Assembly: GCA_035450685.1 (NCBI GenBank)
Contig: DAOTNF010000010.1
Coordinates: forward strand, 17,734 to 81,733
Direction: 5' to 3'
Length of the DNA stretch: 64,000 nucleotides
Source: Syntrophosphaera sp035450685
GTDB taxonomy: Bacteria; Cloacimonadota; Cloacimonadia; Cloacimonadales; Cloacimonadaceae
Each line of letters starts with the position of its first letter. The stretch's first letter is position 1. A program made the translations under genes and the position numbers. Shown here in pieces: positions 25,460-34,001 of this stretch. The notes below the pieces were generated by a model, which saw only the letters and a list, made by a program, of their open reading frames with translations, was not told the DNA's origin and made no database searches.

Positions 25460-26576
25460 GTTTTCCTTGTTTTGCTAATTTGGTGTAGATAGTTTCCAGC
25501 AAGGTTTCCTGAGATTCCCAATTATAGACCTCTTTGGTTAGACGGATGCCGTTCTCCCCCATTTTACGGGCTTCGACAGGATTTGCGATCAAGTATGATA
25601 TTGCGGCGCGTATCTGATCCACATTTGCAGGATCCACGCAGATGCCACATTGGTTTTGCTCAATAATCGTTTTATAGATGGGAAAATCCGGAGCAATCAC
25701 GGCAATGCCACCAGCCATGTATTCAAACATTTTTGTGGAAAGAGACTCAATGTTGTTGGGGAGTCTCTGCAGCAGGATCAGCCCAGCCACAGATCTGCTG
25801 ATGATCTGCAGGGCTTTAGTCCTGTCAACATAGCCATATTCCTTTACTTTCGACCAACCGGGCTGTGCTTGTAACACTTCCCTGTAAGACTCTGGCTCGT
25901 AATTTCCAGCGAGGTGCAACAGGCAATCAAGTGGTTCAATTGCCTGCAGGAGATAGGAGATGCCCCGTTCCGCAATGATACTGCCAATATAGACTATTTC
26001 TGAACTGACAGCATCCTGAACCCGGGCTGGCATTTTATCCCATTCACTAAGTTTGGGATAGTTGTACAAAACAGCGGTGCGATTACCCAAATCAAACTGG
26101 GAATCTATGTGCTTTGTGGCAGAGATAACGAAATCCAGCCTCCTGACCACAAAGTCTTCCAAGAGTCCAAAGGCTTTGGATAACAACTTCGCGTATTGCG
26201 GCTTAATGTATTCTTTGTGCAGGATAAAATCGCGGTAGCTTTCATGGCAATCATAGACAATCCGCGCTTTACTGACAAGCTTCATGGCCAAAGCGAGGGG
26301 TAGCAGCTCTGCATCATGGAAAACAAAGATGTCGACCTTGATTGAAAGCAATTCCCTAAACATCCTGAAAGGGGCTTTCAGCATACGCTGTAAACGGCCC
26401 CGGTAAGCGCCAATGTCGCGGATGCTGATTCCTTCGTCCACGCTGTCACCCTTGCCATCAGCAACACAGAAGAGCACATCAAAGTTCCTCTTTTTCAGGC
26501 TGATGCTTTGTTTGTAAAAGATGCGGGTATCATGCCGCGGGTGAACTGTGCTAACGTTGCATACTTTTACAGGCAT
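25446..26576 (-). CDS. Glycosyltransferase, family GT4
   Basis: The 376-residue protein has a GT-B fold pattern. The N-terminal half holds VHPRHDTRIFYKQSISLKK and VFHDAELLPLA, and the C-terminal half has SLSTKMFEYMAGGIAVIAPDF, the donor-binding E-x7-E-like region of GT4 enzymes. It sits between two other glycosyltransferases with 14- and 10-base overlaps, so the three make a coupled operon for a surface glycan. Confidence 0.88.
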   Translation of the reverse strand: MPVKVCNVSTVHPRHDTRIFYKQSISLKKRNFDVLFCVADGKGDSVDEGISIRDIGAYRGRLQRMLKAPFRMFRELLSIKVDIFVFHDAELLPLALAMKLVSKARIVYDCHESYRDFILHKEYIKPQYAKLLSKAFGLLEDFVVRRLDFVISATKHIDSQFDLGNRTAVLYNYPKLSEWDKMPARVQDAVSSEIVYIGSIIAERGISYLLQAIEPLDCLLHLAGNYEPESYREVLQAQPGWSKVKEYGYVDRTKALQIISRSVAGLILLQRLPNNIESLSTKMFEYMAGGIAVIAPDFPIYKTIIEQNQCGICVDPANVDQIRAAISYLIANPVEARKMGENGIRLTKEVYNWESQETLLETIYTKLAKQGKHEHS

Positions 26577-27730
26577 CTCTGGTTCCGTGTAATACTTTTA
26601 TATACGGTGAAGTAGCTCTTCACAACAGTGTCAACTGAATATCTGGATTCAGCCCAGCCGCGAATCGCAACACTGTCATAGGAAGACCACTTGGCATCCA
26701 ACTCTTCAAGCCCTTTGGCAAGCTCTTCAGAGCTTCCTGGCGCAACCAATAAACCTGTCTCGGAAGTGACGATATGTTCCGGTCCACCGCATCTGGTGGC
26801 AAGCACGGGCAATCCGCAAGCCATCGCCTCAATCAACACGATGCCAAAGCTTTCCCTCAGGCTGGGTAAGACCAGCGCGTCATACTTTGGCAGTTCCATC
26901 TCCAGTTGTTCAGGTGTATATCTGCCTCTTAGCTTTACGCTATCCTGCAAGCCAGACTGATTTATCATATTTTGTAAATGAGGACGATACTCACCTTCTC
27001 CAATGATGTCAAGCTTAAAACTCCTGCCTTGTTGTTTTAGCAGGGAAATTGCTTCTATCAGATATTGAATGCCTTTGGCAGGAATGAGGTGAGCAATGCA
27101 GACCAGATATTGCAGCCTGTCTCTGCCAGTCTGAGGCTGGAAGCGGCTAAAATCCAATCCGTTGGGTATTAGCGTGGCTTTTACATTGGTTTTCTCCAAC
27201 AACACATTGGCATTATATTCGGATACGGTCGTTACCACAGCCGCAGATTTATAAGCTTTCTTTAATTGTGCCTTTATCCAGATATCGTCCAGCGTTTCGG
27301 CCAGCAAACCTCTGTGTTCTGTCAAAACATACTTGATCTTCAATACCCGGGAAATCCACATCGCAGCTATACCATCCGGGTAGGCAAAGTTCACATGTAT
27401 CAGGTCTATATGCCATTCCCTGTGGATTCTTCTGATCGTGTTGATAGATAATAGATATTCAACAAACCCAATTAAAGGTGTCAGCAGCCTCCTGGGCAGC
27501 AGCAGGTATCTCGGACGATACACTTCAACCGGTTTGGCACCTATCATTATTGTATCCAGCGCGTTGATTCTTCCGCGGTAACGTTTCTTGAGTTCAAGCC
27601 CAAAGGGCACTGGCGCTACCACCTTATAGTCGTGTTCCGGGGGGTAATTTTCAAGCAGCTTATAGTTGAAGATACCCAAAAGCGGCTCCAGTTCGTTGGG
27701 AAAGCTTGCGCCGAATATCAGAATATTCAT
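26567..27730 (-). CDS. Glycosyltransferase, family GT4
   Basis: The 387-residue protein has a GT-B fold: HVNFAYPDGIAAMWIS and LTEHRG in the N-terminal half, and LRESFGIVLIEAMACGLPVLATRCGG, the classical GT4 donor-site motif, near residue 290. It is the first gene of the three-gene glycosyltransferase operon. A TTGACA box lies about 150 bases upstream. Confidence 0.92.
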   Translation of the reverse strand: MNILIFGASFPNELEPLLGIFNYKLLENYPPEHDYKVVAPVPFGLELKKRYRGRINALDTIMIGAKPVEVYRPRYLLLPRRLLTPLIGFVEYLLSINTIRRIHREWHIDLIHVNFAYPDGIAAMWISRVLKIKYVLTEHRGLLAETLDDIWIKAQLKKAYKSAAVVTTVSEYNANVLLEKTNVKATLIPNGLDFSRFQPQTGRDRLQYLVCIAHLIPAKGIQYLIEAISLLKQQGRSFKLDIIGEGEYRPHLQNMINQSGLQDSVKLRGRYTPEQLEMELPKYDALVLPSLRESFGIVLIEAMACGLPVLATRCGGPEHIVTSETGLLVAPGSSEELAKGLEELDAKWSSYDSVAIRGWAESRYSVDTVVKSYFTVYKSITRNQRCL

Positions 27731-27857
27731 CAGCTCATCTCACAAGCGGTCAAAGCTCTCGCCTGGAAGCGCTCAAGCTTCCCAGAAACAGGATTGGTTT
27801 TTGGGGAATATCTATCCGTATGCACAGTTCTTATCTTCATATTTTCTCTATCGCATC

Positions 27858-27886
27858 CAACTATTAACTTCCCCTTTTTTTGTCAA
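27858..27886 (-). promoter_or_regulatory. Possible promoter of the glycosyltransferase operon
   Basis: TTGACA (complement of 27881-27886) on the minus strand is followed after 17 bases by TAGTTG, a poor -10. The -35 match and its position upstream of the first gene support it; the -10 does not. Confidence 0.4.
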
Positions 27887-28033
27887 TGCTCATGCAAATC
27901 CTGCTTTTGTTTACAGGTTTGTCAGCCCTGTTGTAATCAATCATTTTCACGATAGCACTCATCCCCCTGAAATTATAACAACACATACCACAACAGACAA
28001 TACAATGCGCCGTAACCGGGTACAGTGTCCCCG

Positions 28034-28080
28034 CCAAAGTGCGTAGCATTTTGGTGGGGTGGCTTGAACCATGATCCTGT
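28034..28080 (+). repeat. Short repeat C, copy 1
   Basis: CCAAAGTGCGTAGCATTTTG then GTGGGGTGGCTTGAACCATGATCC. The second copy is at 28557-28600 with a handful of substitutions and one single-base length difference. The two copies bracket the family A and family B repeats in this gap. Confidence 0.7.
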
Positions 28081-28157
28081 TTAGAAACAACCACCCTGTC
28101 AAAAACAACCGGCATCAATTCCTTGACAACCGCATAAATAAGCCGATATATTCCGCA

Positions 28158-28345
28158 ATATCCTTCATAGCGCCCTCCTTTGCTACTACTCGCTTTTGTG
28201 CCATCATCCTTAGGTCATCCTTATAAATTATAAGGTTGACCCCAGGAAGACCCACTCCGGAGAGGGGGATGCAAATGAGGACCATCCCCCTCATAATATA
28301 TAGGTGCTACGATAAAACCGTGGAAAGGTGGAAAGGTGTAATGGT
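28158..28345 (-). repeat. Repeat family A, copy 4 (full length with coding-like tail)
   Basis: The core palindrome is at 28213-28241. The downstream-side arm has GGAAGACCCACTCCGGAGAGG, then GCAAATGAGG, CATAATATATAGGTGCTA and GTGGAAAGGTGGAAAGG; the other arm has the coding-like tail, reading MMAQKRVVAKEGAMKD on the minus strand. This is the best preserved full-length copy and a good reference for the family. Confidence 0.88.
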
Positions 28346-28402
28346 TCCCGATACAAGTCCCAATTGACCCCCAAAAAGACCATCCTCCAGACTAACAACT
28401 AT

Positions 28403-28500
28403 GTCATCACGGGCTTGACCCGTGATCCAGTCTTTTAGAAACAACCAGCCAACCCCGAAACAAAACACACCAGACTATATACTGTGTCATCAGGGGCTAT
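28403..28500 (+). repeat. Dispersed repeat family B, copy 2
   Basis: GTCATCACGGGCTTGACCCG and TGATCCAGTCTTTTAGAAAC are followed by AACCAGCCAACCCCGAAACA and a CACCAGACTATA end, then GTGTCATCAGGGG, the start of another degenerate unit. The CCCGAAACAAAAC...CACCAGAC part recurs inverted at 35839-35870. The inverted repeat at its head has compensated changes compared with the copy at 921 (CCCGGG versus CACGGG with CCCGTG), which suggests selection on the fold or origin by template switching. Confidence 0.7.
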
Positions 28501-28556
28501 CGTGGTCCTCGACGAATCGGAAACGATCCGTTGGGGGTAATAGAAAGTGGTTCTTA

Positions 28557-28600
28557 CCAAAGCGCGTAGCTGTTCGGTGGGTGGCTTGAGCTGTGATCCG
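28557..28600 (+). repeat. Short repeat C, copy 2
   Basis: CCAAAGCGCGTAGCTGTTCG followed by GTGGGTGGCTTGAGCTGTGATCC; see the first copy at 28034-28080. It lies 500 bases from the first copy in the same orientation. Confidence 0.7.
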
Positions 28601-28773
28601 GCCTCTGAGAATGAGAGCAAATTGTAATAATGCAAGCGGAAAAGCATTAATTTGGCTTCAGTACGGTAACCCGTTATAAAATCAATCCGTTCAACGGAGT
28701 GTAGCTGGAAAACCAACAACTGATCCCACCTTGTTTAAAAAACAGGGGGATGTGATTATTTTCACGATATTCC

Positions 28774-28801
28774 TTGACATTCTGAGGCATTGCTATTTAA
28801 A
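28774..28801 (+). promoter_or_regulatory. Probable promoter of the Gfo/Idh/MocA dehydrogenase gene
   Basis: TTGACA at 28774-28779 is followed after 16 bases by TTTAAA (28796-28801). The pair lies about 65 bases before the GTG start of the dehydrogenase. Confidence 0.5.
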
Positions 28802-28866
28802 AGGTAACAATGTTTGGTCTCAAAACAGATCAACGCCTGAAATTTCAGTATTCACAGGAGCAAAAA

Positions 28867-29895
28867 GTGAAAAAACTCAGACTTGGCATTATTGGTTGTG
28901 GGCGCATTTCAAAAAACCATCTGGATGCGGTGTCGCAGATTCCCGAGGCGGAATTTGTGGCGGCGGCGGACATTGTCCCCGAAAAACTGCAAGCTGTCAC
29001 CGATAACTACGGAATCAAGAATGTCTATACAGACTACATTGAAATGCTGGAGAAGGAGGAATTGGATGCGGTCAGCATCTGCACTCCCAGCGGCATGCAT
29101 CCCCAGATGGGTATCGATGTTGCCAACCACAAGATCAATGTCATCACTGAAAAGCCCATGGGCATCAATGTGGAAAGCGCCGACAAGCTTATCCGCGCCT
29201 GCGACAAGAATAAGGTCAAGCTCTTTGTGGTTAAACAAAACCGCCTCAACAGCACCATGCAATTGCTCAAACAAGCAGTCGAGAAAAACCGCTTTGGCAG
29301 GATTTATCTCGCCCAGTCCAATGTCTTTTGGCAACGACCCCAGGCATATTATGACGCGGAGAAATGGCGGGGCACCTGGGAGTTTGACGGAGGCGCGTTC
29401 ATGAATCAAGCCAGCCACTATGTGGACGCATTGTATTGGCTGCTTGGCAATGTGGACAGTGTGATGGCATATACCGGCACCATGGCACGCCGTATCGAAG
29501 CTGAAGATACTGGTTGCGCGATCCTGCATTTCCGCAGCGGTTTGATTGCCACACTCAATGTGACCATGCTCACCTATCCCAAAAACTTTGAAGGCTCCAT
29601 CACCATCATTGGCGAAAAAGGAACTGCCAAGTTGGGCGGAGTGGCGGTCAATAAAATCGAGAAATGGGAATTTGAAGATTACGACGATGATGACAAAATC
29701 GCCCAGGATGCAAATTACCAGCCACCCAACGTCTATGGTTTCGGGCACAATCCCTATTACCGCAATGTGGTGGATGTGCTGTTGAACAAAGGAGTGCCGG
29801 CTACCGACGGGCGTGACGGACGCAAATCTGTAGAGATCATCCAGGCCATCTACCTTTCGGCAAAAACAGGAATGCGGGTATCACTGCCTTTATAA
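28867..29895 (+). CDS. Gfo/Idh/MocA oxidoreductase, probably a UDP-sugar 3-dehydrogenase (WbpB/WlbA-like)
   Basis: The protein (342 residues) has an N-terminal Rossmann motif (LGIIGCGRISKNHL), the family's EKPMG, and the C-terminal domain with DGGAFMNQASHYVDALYWL. The segment VKQNRLNSTMQLLKQAVEK resembles WbpB/WlbA enzymes that oxidise UDP-N-acetylglucosaminuronate at C3 for lipopolysaccharide sugars; substrate is inference. The start is the GTG at 28867, since AGGAG lies seven bases upstream; an in-frame ATG 57 bases earlier lacks a ribosome site. No aminotransferase or acetyltransferase of that pathway is adjacent, but glycosyltransferases lie on the other side of the gap. Confidence 0.88.
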   Translation: MKKLRLGIIGCGRISKNHLDAVSQIPEAEFVAAADIVPEKLQAVTDNYGIKNVYTDYIEMLEKEELDAVSICTPSGMHPQMGIDVANHKINVITEKPMGINVESADKLIRACDKNKVKLFVVKQNRLNSTMQLLKQAVEKNRFGRIYLAQSNVFWQRPQAYYDAEKWRGTWEFDGGAFMNQASHYVDALYWLLGNVDSVMAYTGTMARRIEAEDTGCAILHFRSGLIATLNVTMLTYPKNFEGSITIIGEKGTAKLGGVAVNKIEKWEFEDYDDDDKIAQDANYQPPNVYGFGHNPYYRNVVDVLLNKGVPATDGRDGRKSVEIIQAIYLSAKTGMRVSLPL

Positions 29896-29924
29896 ACAAG
29901 GTTTGTGATCCTATTTGAACAATC

Positions 29925-29950
29925 GGCCAGCCTATGCGTTGGCCTTTTTT
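29925..29950 (+). terminator. Intrinsic terminator of the dehydrogenase gene
   Basis: GGCCA (29925-29929) pairs with TGGCC (29940-29944) round a ten-base loop, followed directly by six T. It is 30 bases after the stop codon. Confidence 0.75.
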
Positions 29951-30071
29951 ATCAACCAATACAGCGTTGATACACCACGATAATGTAGAACTGGCTTGAT
30001 CAAACCATATCTGTCAGGACTGGCTGGCTATTATTGATAATGGGACTTGTCAGGGCATGCCAACATTGGCA

Positions 30072-30099
30072 TTGACAAAAAGGCTGTAAGCTGTAGAAT
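30072..30099 (+). promoter_or_regulatory. Promoter of the membrane protein-yibQ-uppP-holA-malQ operon
   Basis: A perfect -35 TTGACA (30072-30077), a 16-base spacer and a -10 TAGAAT (30094-30099) stand 34 bases before the start codon. This is the clearest sigma-70-type promoter in the window. Confidence 0.7.
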
Positions 30100-30132
30100 G
30101 ACTTTTCTAAATAATACTATGTATTAGGTAAA

Positions 30133-30975
30133 ATGAAGCTGGTACACAACGTATTCAGGATTATTTTCAAGCTTCTCTTCGGTGATTTCAACGGAGTGCA
30201 GGTATTTCTGTATCCGCTCACTTTGTTTGTATGGATCGACGATCTGAGCTTTAGTTTTGTTGTGACGGGCTTACTGACGGTTTACAAGCATTACTTTCCC
30301 CTGTTTATCTTTCTGCTTGTGTTACTCTATGTGTTTTTCCTGATCCTCAAGAGCCACAGTGTGTATCTATACAATTACCCCGATAGCAGCCCCCAGGAGA
30401 AGAGGCATTTTCGCAAGGCTGTGATAGATATCCACTTGGGACTGCTGTTTGTTGTGATCAGTAGTGGAGTCCTGTATATGCTGGCAGCTTTTTTCAATTA
30501 CTACTACCATATCAGGATACCCCTCAAGGCCATATATCCATATAGCTTCAGGTTGATCAGCGCGCTCATGATTATCTTTCTGGCATGTTGGCATTATCTG
30601 ATGTTGCCCCACAGAAAAGCTGGTGCTTCCCTCACCAGATCATACAGGAACGTCATCATCGGCATACACAGGCAGCCTTGGACTTACCTGTTATACTCAT
30701 TGTCCCTATGCTTGGCTGCGGTACTGGCCAGCTTCATTTTCGACTATCTGGTCGGTCAATGGATCTTCCCCATTCTGCTGGCCTTCAATCTTTCGCCTGA
30801 GTTGATCATGTTACCAGTAGATGGATTCCCAGCCTTACTATACGATGTTGCTATATTGGGAGCTGCCTTCATGCTTTCCAACCTGTTTTTTTCACCTTTG
30901 GCGCTGTTAATCGGAAACATCGCCGACAACCTGCATCCGCATAATCTGAAAACCCGTGCAACGCAAAAAAGCTAA
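30133..30975 (+). CDS. Multi-pass membrane protein of unknown function
   Basis: I do not recognise the 280-residue protein. It has about six hydrophobic segments (around residues 18-36, 45-78, 95-120, 137-157, 184-215 and 230-262) and few charged residues between them. Its last 20 bases overlap the deacetylase gene, and a strong promoter lies just upstream, so it is the first gene of a five-gene operon that includes uppP. A role in the envelope is plausible from that position only. Confidence 0.75.
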   Translation: MKLVHNVFRIIFKLLFGDFNGVQVFLYPLTLFVWIDDLSFSFVVTGLLTVYKHYFPLFIFLLVLLYVFFLILKSHSVYLYNYPDSSPQEKRHFRKAVIDIHLGLLFVVISSGVLYMLAAFFNYYYHIRIPLKAIYPYSFRLISALMIIFLACWHYLMLPHRKAGASLTRSYRNVIIGIHRQPWTYLLYSLSLCLAAVLASFIFDYLVGQWIFPILLAFNLSPELIMLPVDGFPALLYDVAILGAAFMLSNLFFSPLALLIGNIADNLHPHNLKTRATQKS

Positions 30976-32173
30976 ATCCCAAAAACGCCGGACTGCCAAA
31001 AAACGAGGATTGCCCTTGTGGGTCTTTGTGGCAGCAGGTTTGATCTGTTTTCTGATCATCTGGCTCATAACATCAGCGCCGGAAGCGGGAGATATATCCG
31101 AAGACACCCCTGAACAACAAGAAAAAGTAAGTGAAAAGCCAGTTAAAAAAGCCAAAGCTGAGCAACACAAGGAACCCAAACATCAACCAGAACCGGAGGA
31201 TATCCTCAAACAGGCTCTGCACAAACTGGGAGTGCCGCTCACCAGCGTTAAGACCAAAACATCCTCAAACACCGTGACAATAAAGGTGCCACTGAATCAA
31301 AGCAAGGTTGATCTCACCTTTGCCAACATGATCATCAAAGGCGAAATGGAACGCAATGGAGCCATCCTGAAAAACGGAGAGGATAAACGGGATCGGCAGA
31401 TCCTGGACTTTTCCCACAGGGGTAAGGATATCCGGGTCAACTTATATTACGATAGCAATCCCTATAAGGAAAAGAAAGTCCAAAAATACATTTCTATCGT
31501 GATCGATGATTTTGGTTCGCTGAAAGGCCCACTTCTGGACTCGTACTTTGACCTGCCGCAAGAGATCACATTCTCCATCTTCCCTGACATGGAGAACAGC
31601 GTGCAGACAATGAACCGGGCGCACCAACAGGGCAGGGAAACACTGATCCACGTTCCGATGGAGCCCATCGATTATCCAAAAGTCAACCCCGGCAAGAATC
31701 CTGTCCTGGTTCAGATGAGTGAAGCGGCGACCGTGCGGCTTATCAATAATAATATCAACAAAATGCCACTGTGCATGGGCATCAACAACCACATGGGAAG
31801 CCTCGCCACCACCGATGAGGATGTGATGGGCTACGTGATGAAAGCCCTCCGGGACAAAGGCAAACTGTTTTTGGATAGCAGAACCTCCAACGTATCCGTG
31901 GCTTATCAGGTTGCGCAAAAAGCCCTTGTTCCAGCCTATCGCAACGACATGTTTCTGGATACGCCTAATCTTTCGGATGCATCTTTGCGGAGCAAAGTGA
32001 AGCAGGCTGTGAGCCTCGGCGAGAAAAAGAAATTCATCATCGCCATCACACACTGCCACAGCGAGGAAAAATTGAAACACCTGGAGCAGTTCATCAAGTT
32101 GATCAGGAAAGAAGGTTTTACCTTATTGCCTTTGAGCCGCGTCAACAAGATGGATGCTCCGCAGATATTATGA
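30956..32173 (+). CDS. Divergent polysaccharide deacetylase (YibQ-like)
   Basis: The 405-residue protein has an N-terminal transmembrane anchor (about residues 20-38) and a charged Lys/Glu linker. A divergent polysaccharide deacetylase domain (DUF610/YibQ type) spans about residues 180-400, with YISIVIDDFG, LIHVPMEPIDYP, GINNHMGS, FLDSRTSN and IAITHCHSE. It starts with GTG and overlaps the upstream membrane protein by 20 bases. The family's substrate is not well defined; a periplasmic or envelope polysaccharide is likely. It is followed by uppP at seven bases. Confidence 0.87.
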   Translation: MQRKKAKSQKRRTAKKRGLPLWVFVAAGLICFLIIWLITSAPEAGDISEDTPEQQEKVSEKPVKKAKAEQHKEPKHQPEPEDILKQALHKLGVPLTSVKTKTSSNTVTIKVPLNQSKVDLTFANMIIKGEMERNGAILKNGEDKRDRQILDFSHRGKDIRVNLYYDSNPYKEKKVQKYISIVIDDFGSLKGPLLDSYFDLPQEITFSIFPDMENSVQTMNRAHQQGRETLIHVPMEPIDYPKVNPGKNPVLVQMSEAATVRLINNNINKMPLCMGINNHMGSLATTDEDVMGYVMKALRDKGKLFLDSRTSNVSVAYQVAQKALVPAYRNDMFLDTPNLSDASLRSKVKQAVSLGEKKKFIIAITHCHSEEKLKHLEQFIKLIRKEGFTLLPLSRVNKMDAPQIL

Positions 32174-32180
32174 GAGAGTT

Positions 32181-32999
32181 ATGAATTTGCTTAGCAGCAT
32201 TCTCCTGGGTATTCTTCAAGGCCTGACAGAATTCTTGCCGGTGAGCAGCTCCGGCCATCTGGTTCTGGCTCAGTATTTCTTTGGCCTCAAGGCAAGCAAC
32301 GATATTGTCCTGGAAGTGTTCCTGCATCTGGGTACCCTTGTAGCGGTGCTGATTTATTACCGCAAAACGCTTTGGGATTTGACCAGATCTCTTTTTGTTT
32401 TCAAAGGCACTGTCGAAAACAGCGCCAACAGGCATAACCGGACTTTGGTTATATATCTTGTGTTGGCGACTCTGGCAACCGGGCTGGTGTATTATTTGTT
32501 TGGAGATTTGTTCGAGTCGTTTTTTGCCAAACCCCTGCTGGTTGCCCTGATGTTGGCTGTTACAGGCTTCATTGTCTTTGCGTCCGATTTTATGAAGTCA
32601 AACTCTATCCCTGCGTCAGAGATGGGGGTGGTGAGAAGCATTATCATTGGAATCATTCAAGGGATTGCAATTATCCCCGGGATTTCCAGATCGGGATCGA
32701 CAATAGCGGGTGCCCTCTTCACCGGCGTGAAACGGCAGGATGCGGCCAAGTTCTCTTTTCTGCTAAGTATTCCAGCCATAGTAGCCGCCAATCTGGCTAA
32801 TTTGAAGGAACTCACGCAACTCACTGGCTCAAAGTTGGTCAACTACACCAGCGGAGCTATCGCGGCATGTTTGGTGGCTTATCTGGTAATCTCATTTCTG
32901 ATGCGGTTGATCCAAACCGCCCGTTTAAAGTACTTTGCCTATTACTGTTGGCTGGTCGCGTTGTTTAGCGTTGTATATATTCTGTCCGACAAGGTGTAG
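32181..32999 (+). CDS. uppP: Undecaprenyl-diphosphatase UppP (BacA)
   Basis: UppP dephosphorylates undecaprenyl diphosphate to recycle the lipid carrier for peptidoglycan and other glycans. The 272-residue membrane protein has the two catalytic signatures, EFLPVSSSGHLVL near the N-terminus and PGISRSGSTIAGAL in the middle, and about eight membrane segments. The ATG at 32181 follows GAGAG; a longer frame overlapping yibQ is unlikely. holA follows without a gap. Confidence 0.95.
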   Translation: MNLLSSILLGILQGLTEFLPVSSSGHLVLAQYFFGLKASNDIVLEVFLHLGTLVAVLIYYRKTLWDLTRSLFVFKGTVENSANRHNRTLVIYLVLATLATGLVYYLFGDLFESFFAKPLLVALMLAVTGFIVFASDFMKSNSIPASEMGVVRSIIIGIIQGIAIIPGISRSGSTIAGALFTGVKRQDAAKFSFLLSIPAIVAANLANLKELTQLTGSKLVNYTSGAIAACLVAYLVISFLMRLIQTARLKYFAYYCWLVALFSVVYILSDKV

Positions 33000-34001
33000 A
33001 TGAGCCAAACCGAAGCCTTTCAATTCGAGCCATCCAACATCAGCTTGGGAAAAAACTATCTGCTGGTGGGTGGAGACCCCTATCTCACAGATATGGTCTC
33101 TGATATGATCAGGCACAAGCTGCGCGACAAATATCAGATAGACTTGATCATCATGTATGGCGATGAAGCCAAGGCAGCGCAAATGAACGACCTTCTGGAT
33201 ACTCTTTCCATCTTCTCCAGTTCAAAATTGATCCTTTTCCGCAACGCCGACATGATGGATAAAAAGGAAATGGAATGCCTGAGCAACTATTTTGACGCGC
33301 CTTCCGAGCAACAAACGGTGGTAATTACCGCGGAAAAGATCGATACCAAGCTATCTGCCTGGAAGCATATTCGAGATAACTGCATGGTGGTCACTTGCGA
33401 TCCACCCCGCTATGGAAAGGCAATGAGTTCCTGGCTGAATAAAGAGCTTGCCAGACAGGGAAAAAGCATGTCCCCAAAAACCAAGGATCTCTTTCTGGAA
33501 CGAATAGAGCTGGATTATGCCGATGCAGCGAACGAACTGCAGAAACTTGTTCTCCTGACGGGGGCAAACAAGCAGATTTCCGAACTGGATGTCATGAATA
33601 GCGTTGGCTCATCCAGAGCGGGAACACAGGTTGATTTTTTCCGCTCGCTGGGAAACCGGGATGCCAAAAAATGCATCGAACTGCTAAACAGAATGCTCTC
33701 ATCTGAATGGGAGCCGCTGCAGGTGCTCTCTCTGGTGACCAGGTTTTACAATATCGTTTACAGGGTTTTGATACTCATGAAGAATCGTGTCAGCATCGCG
33801 GAAATTAAAGCCAAATATCTGAAAGACGTGTACCAGAGCCAGGAGCAAACCTATATAAATGCCGCATCCAGTTATCGGTTGGAAGACATGGTTTCGGTGT
33901 TTGAAACGCTGTTGGAGACCGACGCCAGGTTAAAAAGCTCAGCCGGAAGCCCTGAGGTGATACTGACCATGGGTGTTTTGGCAATGTTGGAGAAGTCTTG
34001 A
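33000..34001 (+). CDS. holA: DNA polymerase III subunit delta
   Basis: HolA is the clamp-loader subunit that opens the beta clamp. The 333-residue protein has the delta-subunit layout: an AAA+-like N-terminal domain (YLLVGGDPYLTDMVSD, KLILFRNADMM, TVVITAEKIDTK), the middle domain (LFLERIELDYADAANELQKL) and the C-terminal collar domain (QVLSLVTRFYNIVYRVLIL). Its ATG follows the uppP stop directly and its own stop overlaps the malQ start by four bases. Confidence 0.92.
   Translation: MSQTEAFQFEPSNISLGKNYLLVGGDPYLTDMVSDMIRHKLRDKYQIDLIIMYGDEAKAAQMNDLLDTLSIFSSSKLILFRNADMMDKKEMECLSNYFDAPSEQQTVVITAEKIDTKLSAWKHIRDNCMVVTCDPPRYGKAMSSWLNKELARQGKSMSPKTKDLFLERIELDYADAANELQKLVLLTGANKQISELDVMNSVGSSRAGTQVDFFRSLGNRDAKKCIELLNRMLSSEWEPLQVLSLVTRFYNIVYRVLILMKNRVSIAEIKAKYLKDVYQSQEQTYINAASSYRLEDMVSVFETLLETDARLKSSAGSPEVILTMGVLAMLEKS

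Larger units (their letters stand above)
27731..28866. other. 1.1-kb gene-free nest of repeats between divergent units
   Basis: No credible coding region lies between the glycosyltransferase operon (minus) and the dehydrogenase gene (plus). The stretch holds two copies of a roughly 45-bp repeat (C; 28034-28080 and 28557-28600), repeat family A copy 4, a family B unit, and one promoter-like site at each end. Open frames in it, such as 27632-27955 and 28435-28719, run through repeats and have no ribosome site. Confidence 0.7.
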
